Below, piece by piece: positions 1-13,466 of a stretch of DNA of 64,000 nt (position 1 is the first letter of the stretch; every line of letters begins with the position of its first letter). The position numbers were made by a program, and so were the translations under genes. The notes under the pieces were generated by a model that saw only the letters and a list, made by a program, of their open reading frames with translations, was not told the origin of the DNA and ran no database searches. This DNA is from Lineus longissimus (Eukaryota; Nemertea; Pilidiophora; Heteronemertea; Lineidae). Where the stretch lies: NCBI RefSeq assembly GCF_910592395.1, contig NC_088312.1:6696001-6760000 (forward strand). Direction: 5' to 3'.

Positions 1-75
1 CGAGTTCCAGAAATCATACAATCCGGCATTGATCAGTACGAGTATTTATTCCCAGATGGCAGCAGTGTTCGATAG
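1..75 (+). CDS. 3' end of an upstream gene (partial, unidentified)
   Basis: Frame 1 is open from the first base and ends at TAG (73-75), giving 24 C-terminal residues that include the run QYEYLFPDGSSV. An AATAAA-type signal follows at about 127-132, within about 55 bp of the stop, as expected for a terminal exon. Codon choice looks coding, but the segment is too short to name. The gene enters from the left edge. Its end lies only about 500 bp before the next plus-strand gene, so the two are tandem and close. A chance open frame cannot be excluded. Confidence 0.4.
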   Translation, partial: RVPEIIQSGIDQYEYLFPDGSSVR

Positions 76-649
76 CGAATTACACGGTCAACGAGGAGTG
101 GAAGTTTACAAACGGGTATCGAAAAAAATAAAAACTTGAATTTTGCCGGCGGTTATTTTGAAACCATGAATGAGTGAAAGAGTGAATTGCTGAAATAAAT
201 CAAGTCGGGGTGTATATAAGAACGATCAGAGCACTTACGTAGTTGCTTATACCACCTAATTCTGACCCTGCTGCGCTTCGAAAATTGAAGAAGTTGCCGT
301 TGTTGACCGACATTTGCCGACAAGTACATGGCATGCATAGATAGACACACGAGCCAATGCACATGAGCATGCATGCATGACAAGTGACATGGCTGAGATC
401 AGTTCATTATATCCATCACACACACTGCATTGATCAATCGCTCCGTTTGATCAGCAGACGACGTGTGATGACTGGGATGTATCGTTATAGGGCACCATGT
501 CCTTTTTTATCATGAATCTTTTTGAAAGGAAATCATATTTTTTGTGGAATAATCGGTATACCAATCTCCGGTTGCTTTGCAGAAGTGTTTTCTACATGGG
601 CTAAAAAACTACTTTAATCGTCACCAAGGGATGTACTCCTTGCACTCAA

Positions 650-2817
650 ATGGAAGCAGTAGTTCCACAATCAAGTGAGTGTATGACTGAGTACCACATG
701 GACAACGGAGATGCTGGTGACTTTGACTATTTCTTGCCATCTGCTGATTACAATAGCAGTGTAATAGGGCACCCTCCACATGGCAATGGTCTGGATCACC
801 AACTGGTAGGCACTTTAAAGTTACATCTTAGTCATTCATCTGTCACTCTCAAAAAAGGTATTCACTTTACTTTATTACTGTAGCAGTATACTTGTCAGCT
901 GCACACGTCAGAATGTGGGAAAGGTACATGTCATGATGGTACAATTAGCCAACTGAACTTAGATATTGAACATGGTATGACCTAATGTGATTGACTGAAT
1001 TGAATAGAAACACTAGCCCTCGCTTCAATTCGAAGCAGTACACTGCTGCATTACTTTTGTGATGTGAGGTAAGGTTGTCAATTGACATTTGGTCTTCCTC
1101 TATTGATAGCCATATGATAAGGCCGTACAACCTCAATCAACTGGATGCCTACAAAAGTTCCCCCCACAGCCTGAAAATACGGATGATTATGCATCAAATG
1201 AGGTTTATATGGACAATTGTTCATCTGTCGATCTGAGTGAAGGTAACAACTACGGGATGGAGAATGACTACGGCCAGGATCTCTTAGAGGAAAGATACAC
1301 CAGCAGTAATGAAAGTAAACCTGAAAGTGCCACAGAGAGAGTTTTATGCCAGTTAGGTATAAAAAACAATCTCGAGAAATTTAAAACAATTTGATGCTCA
1401 TTCATTGTAACAAGTATAGACTAGATAATACAAACTTGACTGTGAGTTTGACCTATTAACATGGTACATTCTTGCCCTCTTTGTAGATCAGTAGTTAGGA
1501 GTGCAGTACAGTTGTATCCATCATATTTCAAGTCTCAAACGCTTACTTAGTAAGCTAACGCTGGCAGTGGCAGTTATTCTCCAACGCCGATTCTACTGTA
1601 GATGTAATTTTCTGCTCTCTTATCTTTTTCAGATGAAGTTCTACGACAGAAAATCAACCTAGAGTTGGAATCATTTCGCCGTTCCCTGCATGTGATGCTG
1701 AATGATCAAAGGTCTAATCTCCAACACCTTGTTAGGCTGGCTAGCTTACGAATTGAGGACGATGCCAGTGGGGAACGCAGAATTGATGATGTTGTACCTC
1801 TCGACTATGAGAACGGTAAGACATCAGGTGCCTAACTGAGATCGGCAAGGTGATTTCTTCTGGCAACATGTGATTTTAATTTGAGTATTCTCGATGTTTT
1901 GCCTTTGGTTGTATGTTCTGCACGCCATATTCCACGATTTCGGAAAATCTGGATTGAATTAGTTTTCCGTGAGTTTTCGTTAACACAGAGTTAACCCATC
2001 GTTTAATATTATATCTCATCATCATTACTTTCTGACTAGATTTCCAAGCAAGTAACTGCAGTGGATCTGGTAGTTCTCAGAGTCAAACGTAAGTCAGTCA
2101 TGAGTTGAATTATTTCTAAGCGAAATCGTTTGATCTAGAAAATACTAGACTCCTGAGGCAATCCATTTGTCATCATATTCATACTTCCTTCATTAGTATG
2201 AGTGAGGAACGAAGGCAATCCGCTGTGTCTGGAGTGTAGGAGATACCAGCACATTTATGCAGTTTTCCTGCGGCTGCCTATAGATCCAGAACATTTTTAC
2301 TTTATATTCGGTCTGGTGACAAAACTTATCATGGTAAAATCTGTCACGTTTAGCAAAATTTCGTCTTTGTTTTCAGAGAGAAAGAAAAATACCTTGGGTT
2401 CACTGATAATGATGAATATAGAGATGTTACCAATGTAACACACATTATCAGTAGGTAAGAAACGAAGAGAGGTATGATTTTTGTCCTTGGCTGTAATTAT
2501 TGTGGCCCAAGGCTAGCCAGGGAGGAAGAAATTCCTAGGTACAGTACTTGTCCATAGGCCATCTAAATGTTCTTAGCAAAAACTAGTTTCAAAAGTAACA
2601 GAATTAAAAGATTCCTGGAAGTGACGTCTTGGCAAGAAGAAAGCAGTTGTCTCTCCAGGCTGTTTTGTATACATTCTATTTCCTTTGGCTCTTTCTCTTT
2701 TTCAGTAAGGACAACACCTTTAGGGTCAAAGAAGAGAAGTTACTCTGTCTCATAAAGTTACAAACTCTTGCAAGTGTTATTACAAATAATCTGAGACGAC
2801 AGGAGTATCTAACTTGA
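650..2817 (+). CDS. Unidentified six-exon gene, 254-aa acidic/helical protein
   Basis: Exons by splice consensus and phase: 650-805, 1170-1356, 1633-1815, 2040-2088, 2377-2454, 2706-2817 (TGA 2815-2817). Lengths 156+187+183+49+78+112 = 765 nt, and each junction keeps the frame (phases 0,1,1,2,2). A 5' UTR acceptor (ctttgcag) ends at 582, so a non-coding first exon lies further left. ATG 650 is preceded by an overlapping short ORF starting near 630. Residues 1-114 are acidic and rich in Asn, Ser and Tyr, probably disordered. Residues 115-150 (DEVLRQKINLELESFRRSL) look like an amphipathic helix, and a second helical, leucine-rich stretch forms the last ~35 residues. There is no signal peptide, membrane segment or recognisable catalytic motif. 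I do not recognise the family; a small scaffold or complex subunit is possible but unproven. Confidence 0.72.
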
Positions 2818-2837
2818 CCTGACCCGTAAAGTCTTGA

Positions 2838-3045
2838 TGAATGTATCGAAACTCAGTTGGTAATAGTTTGGACTATCAATTGACTTGGCGTAATCCTCTC
2901 AGATCAACTGTCAACACCTTTCTGTCACTGGCGGTTAGTAATGATATTTGAAACTGAGTTGGTAAATAAAATCAATTACTTGGACTGTGTCCGACTTCGT
3001 TATACCCTCAACCATCAATACCCTACTGCCACTGACGACAAACAA
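2838..3045. repeat. Degenerate two-unit tandem repeat (~103 bp) in the 3' UTR/flank
   Basis: Two successive stretches, from about 2838 and about 2941, share the order GAAACT(C/G)AGTTGGTAA, TCAATT, ACTTGG, TCAAC/CAACC and CTG(T/C)CACTG. The match is imperfect but collinear, suggesting an old duplication. Confidence 0.4.
2965..2970 (+). promoter_or_regulatory. Poly(A) signal of the 254-aa gene
   Basis: AATAAA about 150 bp after the stop codon at 2817, in the right orientation and distance for the transcript end. It lies within a degenerate duplicated segment (2838-3045). Confidence 0.5.
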
Positions 3046-6000
3046 TTACAGTCTGCAACCCAAATAGGAAAGCATCCGGACATATAAAGCATGTTAATAA
3101 TCTAAAATATACAATTTAGGCTCAGTGTTCAAATTCTCATCGCATATGACACATTGGTCTTCAGCCGAGACTTCGGTAAGTACATGAGGATAATTTATGC
3201 TGCAATATCATTTTGTTGTTGTAATATCATTTACGCGTGATTAGTTCATTAGTTGAAGTAGTTACCATCAGATACATGGAGTGTAAACATTCGTTTGAGA
3301 AAAAGCTGCTAGCGTGACCAGCGTAAAAACAGTCGCTGAACAACTTGTTCTCCTCAATCTTCTCGTTTTCTCACATACTCATGACGAAAAAACGCATTTG
3401 TATCATCAGAAAGTCGGAAGTTGGCCTTTGGTGGTTAAAGTTGGACATAAGACGGAGCAGACGATCAATAAGTTCGCCGCAGGATGAAGATGCGCAATCG
3501 ATGTTCATCAGCAGGTGTATCAACTCTTCATCAAATTCAGCTATTCTCCCATGACAACACCACCCCTCGTTCAAATATCATATGCAGAGTGGTATGTATC
3601 ATACCCGAACATCGTCGCCGGGTACCGTCGACAGTCTAATGTAGATGTCTAGATATTTCTTTGCTAAAATGTGCCTACTTTGCAGGAAAATGTATTCCAA
3701 ATCAATTGGGACATTCATATCCCGAAGCCTTCCAATTGCGGGGACAAACTTCCTGCTGTTAAACTGATCGTGATGAGAACTTCAAAAATCGGTGTGCCGC
3801 TGTCTATGTCAACTCAGCAGTACTGCTGAACACTTCTGTTGGTTCGAGACCAAAGTTGGAAAGAAGAAGCAGTGTTCCATTACAAGAACAGCGTCAACGG
3901 GTATGACGCAGGGCCATGTTGCAACATAATCGATTGTCTTCTTCGAGGAGGAGGAGGATGGTTTTAGCGATAATCGGCAGCTGTATCATCTTCAGGAACT
4001 GGCCATGGAACACGAGAGCATTGATTAAAATTTTCGTTCTCGACAAACGAAAACATCTAAAAGTAATGTTCAGCCATGATCGATGTGTGTTTTGGAGGCA
4101 AGGCGAAGCAACTGAGTATTGCAAAAAGGCAAATAATGCTCTATTGGGAATGCCGTAGTGGCACGTAAAAACGCTCAACCCGCTTTTGAGGAGGAATACT
4201 CCATGGGGAATAACATCTCCAAATGAAGAGCGAAGGTGGAAGATGGACAATATCTCAACGAAAATGGCAATGAAGGAGATTATTACGGATAAGTAATTTA
4301 GCCTCATATCACTGACATTAGGAACAATCAATCTGTGAAAAGGCTGTTTTACGGCAAGGTTGTGCGGGGTTTCGAATGTCACATTTGCCTTGAAAACGCC
4401 CAAGAACTCGGCGTTTTATCAGTCCCGTACCGTTCAGCACGACACCCAGCAGGGGTTTATCCTCAAACGCGACCCACGCTCGCGGGCGCCCTTCAAGTTA
4501 ATTACGATATCCCTGAACCAGGCGGTTTAAAGGCTAACTCTTGTTCAAACGTTTAAATCTTGTTTTAGCTCGCGGCGTCTATTTTGAATCAGGAGTAGCA
4601 CGTGGCTGGGTCTAACTTTGAGGGCAGAGGCATTGTACCCCCGATTGGCTTCTTAACATATCTACCATGAGGCAGTTAATTACTCCATAAGCGCTCAGTT
4701 TGGAGAATACAAGGTACAGCCTGTGGCATAACCTGGGACGAAGATACACCCAGGTCGCCTGTCGGGGATACCGACATTCGGGCTTATTCCTCTTGAACGC
4801 AACTTTCCATGTTTGCTGGTCATAGGCGACAAACCGGATTAGCCTAACCCGAGGACAGGACAGTGACAGTCATGCTGATACTAAGAAACCCTTGCCAATG
4901 TCATCCTTTATCGTAGTTGTTTGTTTAGAATGATACATGTGTGTACATTGTTGTTACTATGCAGAGCCTTGACTTGGAAAGAATATAATGACCTTGGCCC
5001 TAACCGTTTCCTTAGTATAGTTGCGGCGTGTCTCGTTGACAGGTGCATTGAACATGATCGCCAGAATCATATTTGTTGGCATACTTGTATGTTCTGTACG
5101 TCTTCTCAAAGTGTGGATATCAGTACATGATCCATGCTGAGAAATTTCCACTCTGCATTCGTTCAAAGTAATGAAGTCTAACATAACCTCTCCGAGAATT
5201 AACTATCTTATCAGTTTACCAGTAAAACTTAATCAGCTTCGCCAACTAGCGAAGCGTTAATACTGACTCCTTACTACAATAGTTTGTTGGTCATTTCCAT
5301 GTTGTTGCAAGGAAGCGGTGTCTTCAGTCGAAAAGAGCTACGTTAGTACTGCCGATGTTTCATGAACCTGATGAGAAGGAGCCTAGGGCGCGCACACCAC
5401 CAGCGACCCGACATGCACTCCAATTATTCGTTGACAAAACCTTGCACCCCAGGACCAGTGTCCCACTCTAATGACTTGAATCATGTCAACGATTAGGAGA
5501 ACACAAGTTTTATTGAAAAATCGCTTGCTTCGAGGGATTTGTAATCGTGTTTAATTGGTTCTGTTAACTAGGTATCTTGCAGGGAAAATGTTCAGTTGGT
5601 CAATTTGGCTGTTTTAAGCCGGATTGGTCCTCATGAGTGGCTTCTTTACCAAACTCGTGGCGGACTAAATCAAGACTACTAAAATGATTCTAGGCAGGTG
5701 TTTTCCTTATAAATTGAAGTCCCTTGTGGCTGTTGAAAAAAAAACTACAGAGAAGAGACCTTTCACCAATACCATGAATAACCTTAATCCGATGAAAAAC
5801 TAAAGCCTTCTTTCGTTCAAATGAAAAAAGCAACACGAATTTAATAAAATATCTGCCCACGGTAAAGCCTGCAGCTGGGTTGGGAGAACGCCTCTTCTAG
5901 AAGGCGAGCCGGGCGTCTTAAAGGCTACACCCGTGTTAGCCCTGTGACAAATCTTGTCAGAAAATACCATTGCACGGCCTTTACTTGGTTAAGTCCAGAG

Positions 6001-9000
6001 TAACATATTTGATCATCTTCCCCCGACATCCGCCCACGGCTAAGCGCAATAAACGGAAACCAATGAAATGACCATAACCAGAACAGATGAAGACACCCTG
6101 CCTTCATTTAATTGCTGGTCCACGCTGTTCCTTTTTGGGAATCTAATAAGGATTCCCTATAATTTAGCCAGGGACAATGAATAGCGCTGCACCATATTCT
6201 CTGCTGGTGATGGAGCAGGTGATAATGAATTGCTGCAAAATCTTTTCTGCGTCTGGTTGGAGTATACATGTACACATGCATGACAGGGTCGTTGTCAGCA
6301 AGCGTTTAAAATGCTAGTTCTGGTTTACATGTATCGACATTACATGAAGTCCTTTACTGAATGTCAGACCCTTCCTTAGAAAACATCTCAAAGTCCAAGG
6401 CCTTATACAATGAACATGTATAATACATTTACCATGTTTACTGTAAATGTACATGTAGGTCCACATGTACTTCCCTTTGCAGGATATGGGTCTCGATGAT
6501 ATCCAGTTATGGTCCATGGTAAATAACCCCCGACTACGATTTAAACCATTCCATTTTATGACGCCTTTATATGTGAACACAAGTTGAAACGTAGTGGACT
6601 ACAAAAACAAAAAATCAATCTAATCATTTTTGTTACGATTTAAACCTCACATTGAGCAGACACCAGATATAAATAAAACGTGCGTGTATTGTCATGGCGT
6701 TACAGGTGCACCTCTAAATATAACTTTATATAAAAAATATGAAAAAGTTCCGTGCTTCACTGTGACTGGCACCAGTTTTGGCCAAAAAAAATTAAGAAAA
6801 AGGAACTGTTTTACGTTCCCACCAGTTTGCGCAGTGTACAATGGCGTAGACACTTCTGCAAACGTACTTTCAGACATGTCGGGACCGCCTTAATTGTTTA
6901 ACCGCACTAGAACTTGCAATCATTTCAACTTCACGCATTTCTTTTTGTACTTGAGGTTTCATAATGGTAGTTGATCATGTCCATCAGTTGATAAAGAGGA
7001 TGTGTCATCCAATTTTTTGTTTCCGTTTATTTGGTAAAACTATAATGTAGACAATATGGGTTCTTAACCATTGTTCGCACTTGTTGCTTCCTAAATGGAT
7101 TAATTGTAACCATTATTTTTCAAATGATATAACTATGGTCACGGGTTGGATTTAGTGTTCATCCCAAAGCTGCGAACTCAGTCATGTTGAATATGATACT
7201 TATATTATTTGGTGCGGTCATTATTTCAATCTGCAGCTTACATGCCTTAAAATCGGACCAAAATAATATACCGAGGTATATTCGATAACATCATGATCAT
7301 GATTTAGGCATATGTACAACTACACTTTTGAAAATGCCATTGGCATATTCAGCGAACACAGCTCCCGCACCTTGAGCCCAAGCCCCTTCTGCAAGTCAAC
7401 ACTATAGATGCAACAGGTAACGGCTAAAAACTGACGTTCCCAGGATTGATCGTCCAAATGAGAAGCTCAACTTGAGGCTTCAGCACGTGTGCGCCATTTG
7501 GTTTCCGAGGGCAGCACGTGCAAAGAAGAGTATCGCGTAGTTTTCAAGGACTATCAAAATGCGCAGAAGCCTGTCTGAAGAGATGCCACGAGAATGCTCT
7601 TAGACCAGCAGCCAGCACCCCTGAACAGAGTCGTACTAGATATCAGTGTGTGAGAGAGTTCCATCAAGCACCATCAGCTGTGATTTCTTTGGGCTCTTTT
7701 TGGCTTCTTGCGCTGACCCTAGTTGCTGTCGCAAGCTAGTATTCACCTCTCTTTCCGACTTCAAGTAATTGTTGCTCCCATGATTTCTGGTGTCTGCTCA
7801 GTTCTGTGTACTCGAAGCTTAAAGCGCAAATGAAGGTCGAGCTCACGGGGCCCGCTGGCCGAGGTGTCCTCGACGAGTATACGTGTAGCTATGATGCAGG
7901 TGGGGGTGGAGTGAGTCGAGAAAAAGCGCCGACGAAGGGCACCTTTGACATAATCCGAGGAGATACTAAACCAGAATTCATTACATCTTTGTCTTGCGAC
8001 GTGTAATACCATGTTTCATCAACATGATAATGAAATGCACGGAGGGTCATGGCAGCGAAGCCGAGTTAACGAAATCTTCGTCCAATTCATAGTATAGTTA
8101 TCCATTTCATTACCGTCACCACCATCTTGCTTGATGGCGTCGTTTCTATCTTGGACTAAATACGCTTGTCAAACTTACGAAGTATTAAAAATTAAGAAGT
8201 ATACAGGTTTTAAGTTAATCGAGGAAGGCCGGGAAACTTCCGTGTACGTTTTAAGATTTTTTTATTGGCGGCGAGCCGCGTTCATCATTTTCCGGCGTTT
8301 CCGCAGAATCTTCGGATTTGACAACCCGTGTGAGAACCCGGCGAATCATCTCTCTCGTCGTTGATATTGCTAAAGCACACTGAATGGGACTTAACCACGT
8401 GCCTACTAGCTCGCTACAATGCCTCTCATCAGATAAGACTTGTTGAAACTTCTCTGACAAGTGTTGCGCATGTAAAAACATTGGGAGTGTGTCAACGTTG
8501 TGTTGACCCGTCCTTTCCCCCTTGTTTATTTTTCCCACTCCTTATATACATTTTCTGCACCAGCCAAATGTCAACTTTTTAGAGATCAGTCCATCCTGGT
8601 TTTGCCCTTTGTGCAATTATCGCATGTTCAAACTTGCCCAATTTAAGTTCAATCGCCGTTGACATTTTTTAGGGCGATAAAAAGATAATACCGCGATTTG
8701 GTGGTAATTATTCTCAAAGCCTACTCGAAAAGGTTTGTGCCTATGCTAAAATACTATATAATACCTTCCCTACGTGTTCTTTCAGCCCTTTTTGCCGGCG
8801 CACTACTAACCCCTAAACTCAATAATATGAAAACTTGTGAAGTAGTATTTCAAATGGAATTGCCAGCTATCAAGGTAAGGAAGCAATAAAGGTAAACCGA
8901 AGAACCACAGTAAATCAAGTTTCGCGTAGCATCATAATTTCCTGGAACGGGTGGGTCCGATCAACGCTATAGTCGTGCTGGCATATTGTAATAAAAAAGA

Positions 9001-12000
9001 AAGACATAATGAGAAAGTGTCTGCTAATAATGAGGCCCAATGTCCATTAATTCATTTATTGATATCGGTAGCATCAAGAATAATAATGGTAAGCTCTTTG
9101 AAACAAAGATTGCAGATAACACGGACTTCTATACGTGTCTACGGACTTCGACAGGGTATTTATAGAGTTCAATGTTGAAACAAAGCGTTGAAACAAAGCG
9201 TTTTTGTTTTCTTCAAATCTCGAATCTTTTCTAAACGATGGCCAAAATGTCGATCACTTCAGCGACCCGTCAATATCACGAGTCTTGTTTAACCACGTGC
9301 TTTTCATTTGAACAGTAATGAATAGCAGCCGAAAGATTATATTTGGCCGATTTGTCCACCTGCACTTGATATTGATTAACGCTAACAGTTTAACAATGGA
9401 TTGAGGTCGTGTGGAGGAAAAAAACTTGGCAAACACCGAACTCAGCCTACCGTGCCCCGCTTGCTCGTCCTTCAATTCATCCCGGCAATTCACCTGATCT
9501 CGTCGTCAATACTATTATATCTTCTCTGTTATTATTTCTATGTTCTCAGATTGACAGTCAAACATTTCGTTGAGTACGACTGTGCTTGTTTTGTGTCTGG
9601 TTTTGCGTTAGGATATGTCCTGGGTCGATCGGGACCACTTCATCCAACGTTTAATACTCGATCATGGAGTGACTTGCGTGATGTATGATGCGGCAAGTCG
9701 ACACGTGCGCATCCATAATTACAATCTGTATATGGACGGATACTAGATCACAATGTAAAACAGTATATGTGACGAAACGTGATGTGGTTATCTATATACC
9801 CGCGTGTCTTATCTGATTTCTCATAGATAGCTATCATCGAGCGTAGTCGGTCAGTTCTCGATTTTATTTCGCAATACGCATCTATTCTGCTTTTGATCAC
9901 CAAGGTTTTCACATCTCAGTAATTCTATTTATGCTGTATGAAAGCATGCACGAGAGTGAGGATGCTATTCTGTTGATATTGTAATCATTGGGGTTTTTTT
10001 TGTCTCTGCTGAGGCTAGTCTTGGTTATGTCGTTTATTGTTGTGGTAGACGAGACACGATGCGCGGTCCGAATACAAAAGATAAAAACGCAATAACTTGC
10101 CATCAATGTGCGAATGGAATGTCAACACGTGTCGCATTGTGAGATACTGCGACGAGTCGTAAGTTATGATTGATTCTCAGGAGCGATTTGACAATTCACT
10201 GCCATTTCCCCAAAAAAGGTCATTAGCAGAGTAACGAAATAAAGGACTTTTCTCATTAGAGCAAAGAAGTGTTCTAGGTTATTATTTTCATGTTCTCAAA
10301 TTGACAGTCAAAAATCCTTCGCAGGTTGTCAGATGCCGGTTGGTTGATTGTCAACCACTCCTCCAAAAATATCGTATTTGTTGAATTAAAGTCCAACAAT
10401 GATACGCGAGTATTTTAAAAATGATGTTTTCATACAAAATACTAGAAAATGTGTTCCCAGGAATATGACATAACCTTCATGTTTGCCCAAGCAGCTGGGT
10501 TCTGACATTGCCTATGGGCTTAAAGGTGAGCACATGGCCCCTGGCATTTCATCTTATGCAGATAAACTTACTCTACTCGTAAAAAGACCAAAAATGTTAC
10601 GCAAACGCGTGAGAGTCGGGATGGATGCATCCGTGCTTTGAGGCTGCTCATATTATTGTCGAATGTGAAGGACTCTACTCAATGTAAGATTTCAAAGGGC
10701 AGGCATTTTGATGAGAGAGTAGGCGTAGGGTGAGTGCCCGTCCGTTGGTCCAGAATAAAGAAAAACCGCACCCAGACGGCCCTTGTTGGTTACTAAAAGG
10801 CAATGGCCTCCCCCGCCCATGACGATGAAGGACGGAAATACTAAAATGGCACTAGGCAGGTACTGAAGAAGCTTCAGTTGCATGTATTTCGGCGATGAGG
10901 CTGATTACCAAAACGAAACAAGTTGTTGACACTCACTCCCATATCAAGAACGGCGATGAAAGTGTCCAAAGCCTTTTGTATAAAGGCTTCATCTTGCTGC
11001 TCATTTAATCATCTCAATTGATCGGCTCATAACAATAAGAACATGGCCATTTCCATTAAGCGAGGACAATTCTATGATAAAGAGACCACTTGGTAAGACA
11101 AACATTCCACTCATAAGGACAAAGCTAGGTCCCGGTAGGCACACATGATTTGAGAGGTGGGGATTCGGGCGTTCGCCACAGCGACCCCCGGTCGGCCTAA
11201 TTCTTAGATTAGAGAGAACAATAACATGTAATGTTGTCTTTGCACGCTGTTCTTGAGAATGGTATGCCAAGCAAATGGATCGATATCCTTCATTGGAACA
11301 CCTGAAATATGGTGGATATCTGATGGCTAAAAAATATATTTTCCTAGTAACAGAAAAGACAATAGCTTGGACAAAATACGGTGTCCAACGTACGCGTGTG
11401 ATGCCATTTTTACGCGAGGTACATGCAATAGTTAATAGTAAAAATTTTTCGCAAAGCCCTCGAATGGCTATTTGTAATAAAAACTTGCCAAAATGACAAA
11501 TTATACGATCTTCCCTGGAGGGTTTTTGTCATCCTCATTTCCTTTAGAATACATCAGGACAAACGTTTTCGCCGATGAGCAGATCGGCTCATTTCCCCAT
11601 TGATTAAGGCATGAGGCTAAAGGCAAAAGCAGCCAATTTCGATGATAGGTGTTATCAGACACGGTCGTACTCATTATGTTATCGGATCCTAAAAAACCCA
11701 CCATGGGTCACCACAAATACCAAAGGTCTGTGACAGGGCGTCTGCGGATCATTCACATTGTTAAGTTTTCCAAACGCACTCCACGCGCACATCGCGTGCG
11801 CCACGGTCCCGCCATGTTTTGCCACGTGCGCGATATTTAGTGAGAACACATGAAACCTGCTCTTGCAAGTTTGTACGGTCTCTTTACCCTTGTTAGCATA
11901 TCAAATGAGACGTGGAAAATCCGCTGAGGGTAAAAGCTCGCCGCTGGCCAAGAGCAATGATTGGCGCTTATCAGTCTCATTACGGCAGTGTTGTTTCTTT

Positions 12001-13295
12001 CTTTATGACTAATTGTAACAATTGTGGCTGTATGGAGACAGTTTTGTTCCATGACAGACACAATTTGTGGGAATAGACGCGTCTTTTGCTCATCACCCAT
12101 TTGTCACTTACAAGTCAAAGACCAATTCTGGCTGTATGTATTACAGCAGCAACCTCCTGATTATGATAGTTCTGACGAGTCCGGCCCTCTAATGACATTA
12201 ACCTGCGATGCGATGTCAAATTCTTACCGGTAAACATTTTTTGGTCGGACGTCTACCATGATGAAATTTTTGAGTGCTGATAGTGTGGCTTGTGTGTGTG
12301 GAGGTAAAAACCAAACAAAGATTAATTTAAACCTGATATGACAAAACAGCTGCCGGCGAGTGTACAATTACATTGTAGTCCGTGGTTTAGCCCTCTGTTT
12401 GGTGACATTTATGTATTATTTGCAACATCACTCAGTGACCATTTCCAAAAAAATGCTTATCTTGTGACCTGCGTTATGGGACGACTGGTACTTCTTCCAC
12501 GTCATGCAGTCTGAGCAAAATGACAATTTTGTCCTAATGCGCGAAGTCTTGGTTACTCACTCTTACTAGCCACTATAGCGGAGTACTTGTGCATGGTATG
12601 TGTATCTTTAGAGGAAGACTATAAGAACGAGCCAGGTAGGTCAAATTAAGTTATACGAAATCGACGATGGGGGTCTCTTCTACCTAACAGTACATCGAAC
12701 TATTCATGATTGTATGAGGAAGATTATTATCCCTGAATCGAACAATCCAGGCTCCAAACTGTGGGTACAAGTCATCTGAAGCTTACAAATTTGATCCCCC
12801 AGCACGTGCCAATAGTTCCCCTTGAAAACGAGTATGTAGGGCCACGTCATTCACACCAACGGGCGATTTCGTATTTTTCCTGAATGCACAATTTAACTTT
12901 TTTGAAAGATGCGCTTTAGATCTGATGTACATGGCATCTCCACCACAAGGCCATGCAGTGTACCTTGCCTTACCCTTGGGCCCAAGCGGCAGGTGCAGCC
13001 AGGCCAACATCTCAGATCACTGACACTAAATCCCCGCCCGGCGGAAAGCTAAGGATTAGAAATCTTAAACGTGTCGGAAATGGTTTCAAGCGTTACCTTA
13101 AAATTCAGCGTTGAATTTCGCTAAAAAATAAAAACAAAAACGCTTCGCGCTCATTGTTCCAGAAGGAAATATACTAGCCGACCGTTCATGTTCCAGTTTA
13201 TTATACATAACAAGGCAACACAACAAGATAACGATTTTGAATAACTCCCATAATATACATGCAAATCAATAATAAATTTACGGAATTCCGGCCAG
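3046..13295. other. Gene-poor stretch, no supportable coding region
   Basis: About 10 kb without an ORF chain bounded by good splice sites or resembling a known protein. The longest open frame (169 codons on the minus strand, 4403-3894) has no supporting structure. The stretch holds a cluster of ACATGT/TACATGTA palindromes (6260-6480), a terminal fragment of the AGGTGAGC repeat family (10521-10552) and scattered CACGTG sites, for example near 7482, 7513, 8395 and 9293. It may carry regulatory DNA for the downstream ASCL-type gene, but nothing in the sequence proves this. Confidence 0.5.
10521..10552 (+). repeat. Terminal fragment of an interspersed AGGTGAGC-family element
   Basis: The string AAAGGTGAGCACATGGCCCC followed by CTGGCATTTCAT closely matches the right end of the element at 36706-37844 (AGGTGAGCACAATGGCCCTG then GCCATTTCATTTT). 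Only the end is present, so it is a solo remnant. Confidence 0.5.
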
Positions 13296-13466
13296 CCGGT
13301 GTAACAGTAACAAATGCCCCCCTGGAAAAAGTGTCCGGCCCTATTGTATTCTGCAGTATGGTTCTCTAGAGACCCTGATCGTCAATAGCTCAGAGATTGA
13401 AGCGCATAATAGAATCCTTTGTTTCCCGGGCATTCTATCCTAGGACATTTTAAACTTCTACACCGG
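13296..13466 (+). mobile_element. MITE copy A (171 bp, CCGGTGTA...TACACCGG termini)
   Basis: The segment starts CCGGTGTA and ends TACACCGG, with a longer, looser inverted repeat inside the ends. The body matches two other segments here: 25346-25518 (opposite orientation, 172 bp) and about 47974-48181. Shared body landmarks include CTGGAAAAAGTGTC(C/T)GGCCCT, CAATAGCTC-AGAGAT and GGACATT..AAACTTCTACACCGG. No ORF. This fits a non-autonomous DNA transposon; a target-site duplication is not clear. Confidence 0.7.

Noticed and set aside
3894-4403. 169-codon open frame on the minus strand
   Set aside because: The longest ORF in the gene-poor region, but it has no domain, no splice context, unremarkable composition, and a competing plus-strand frame over the same bases.
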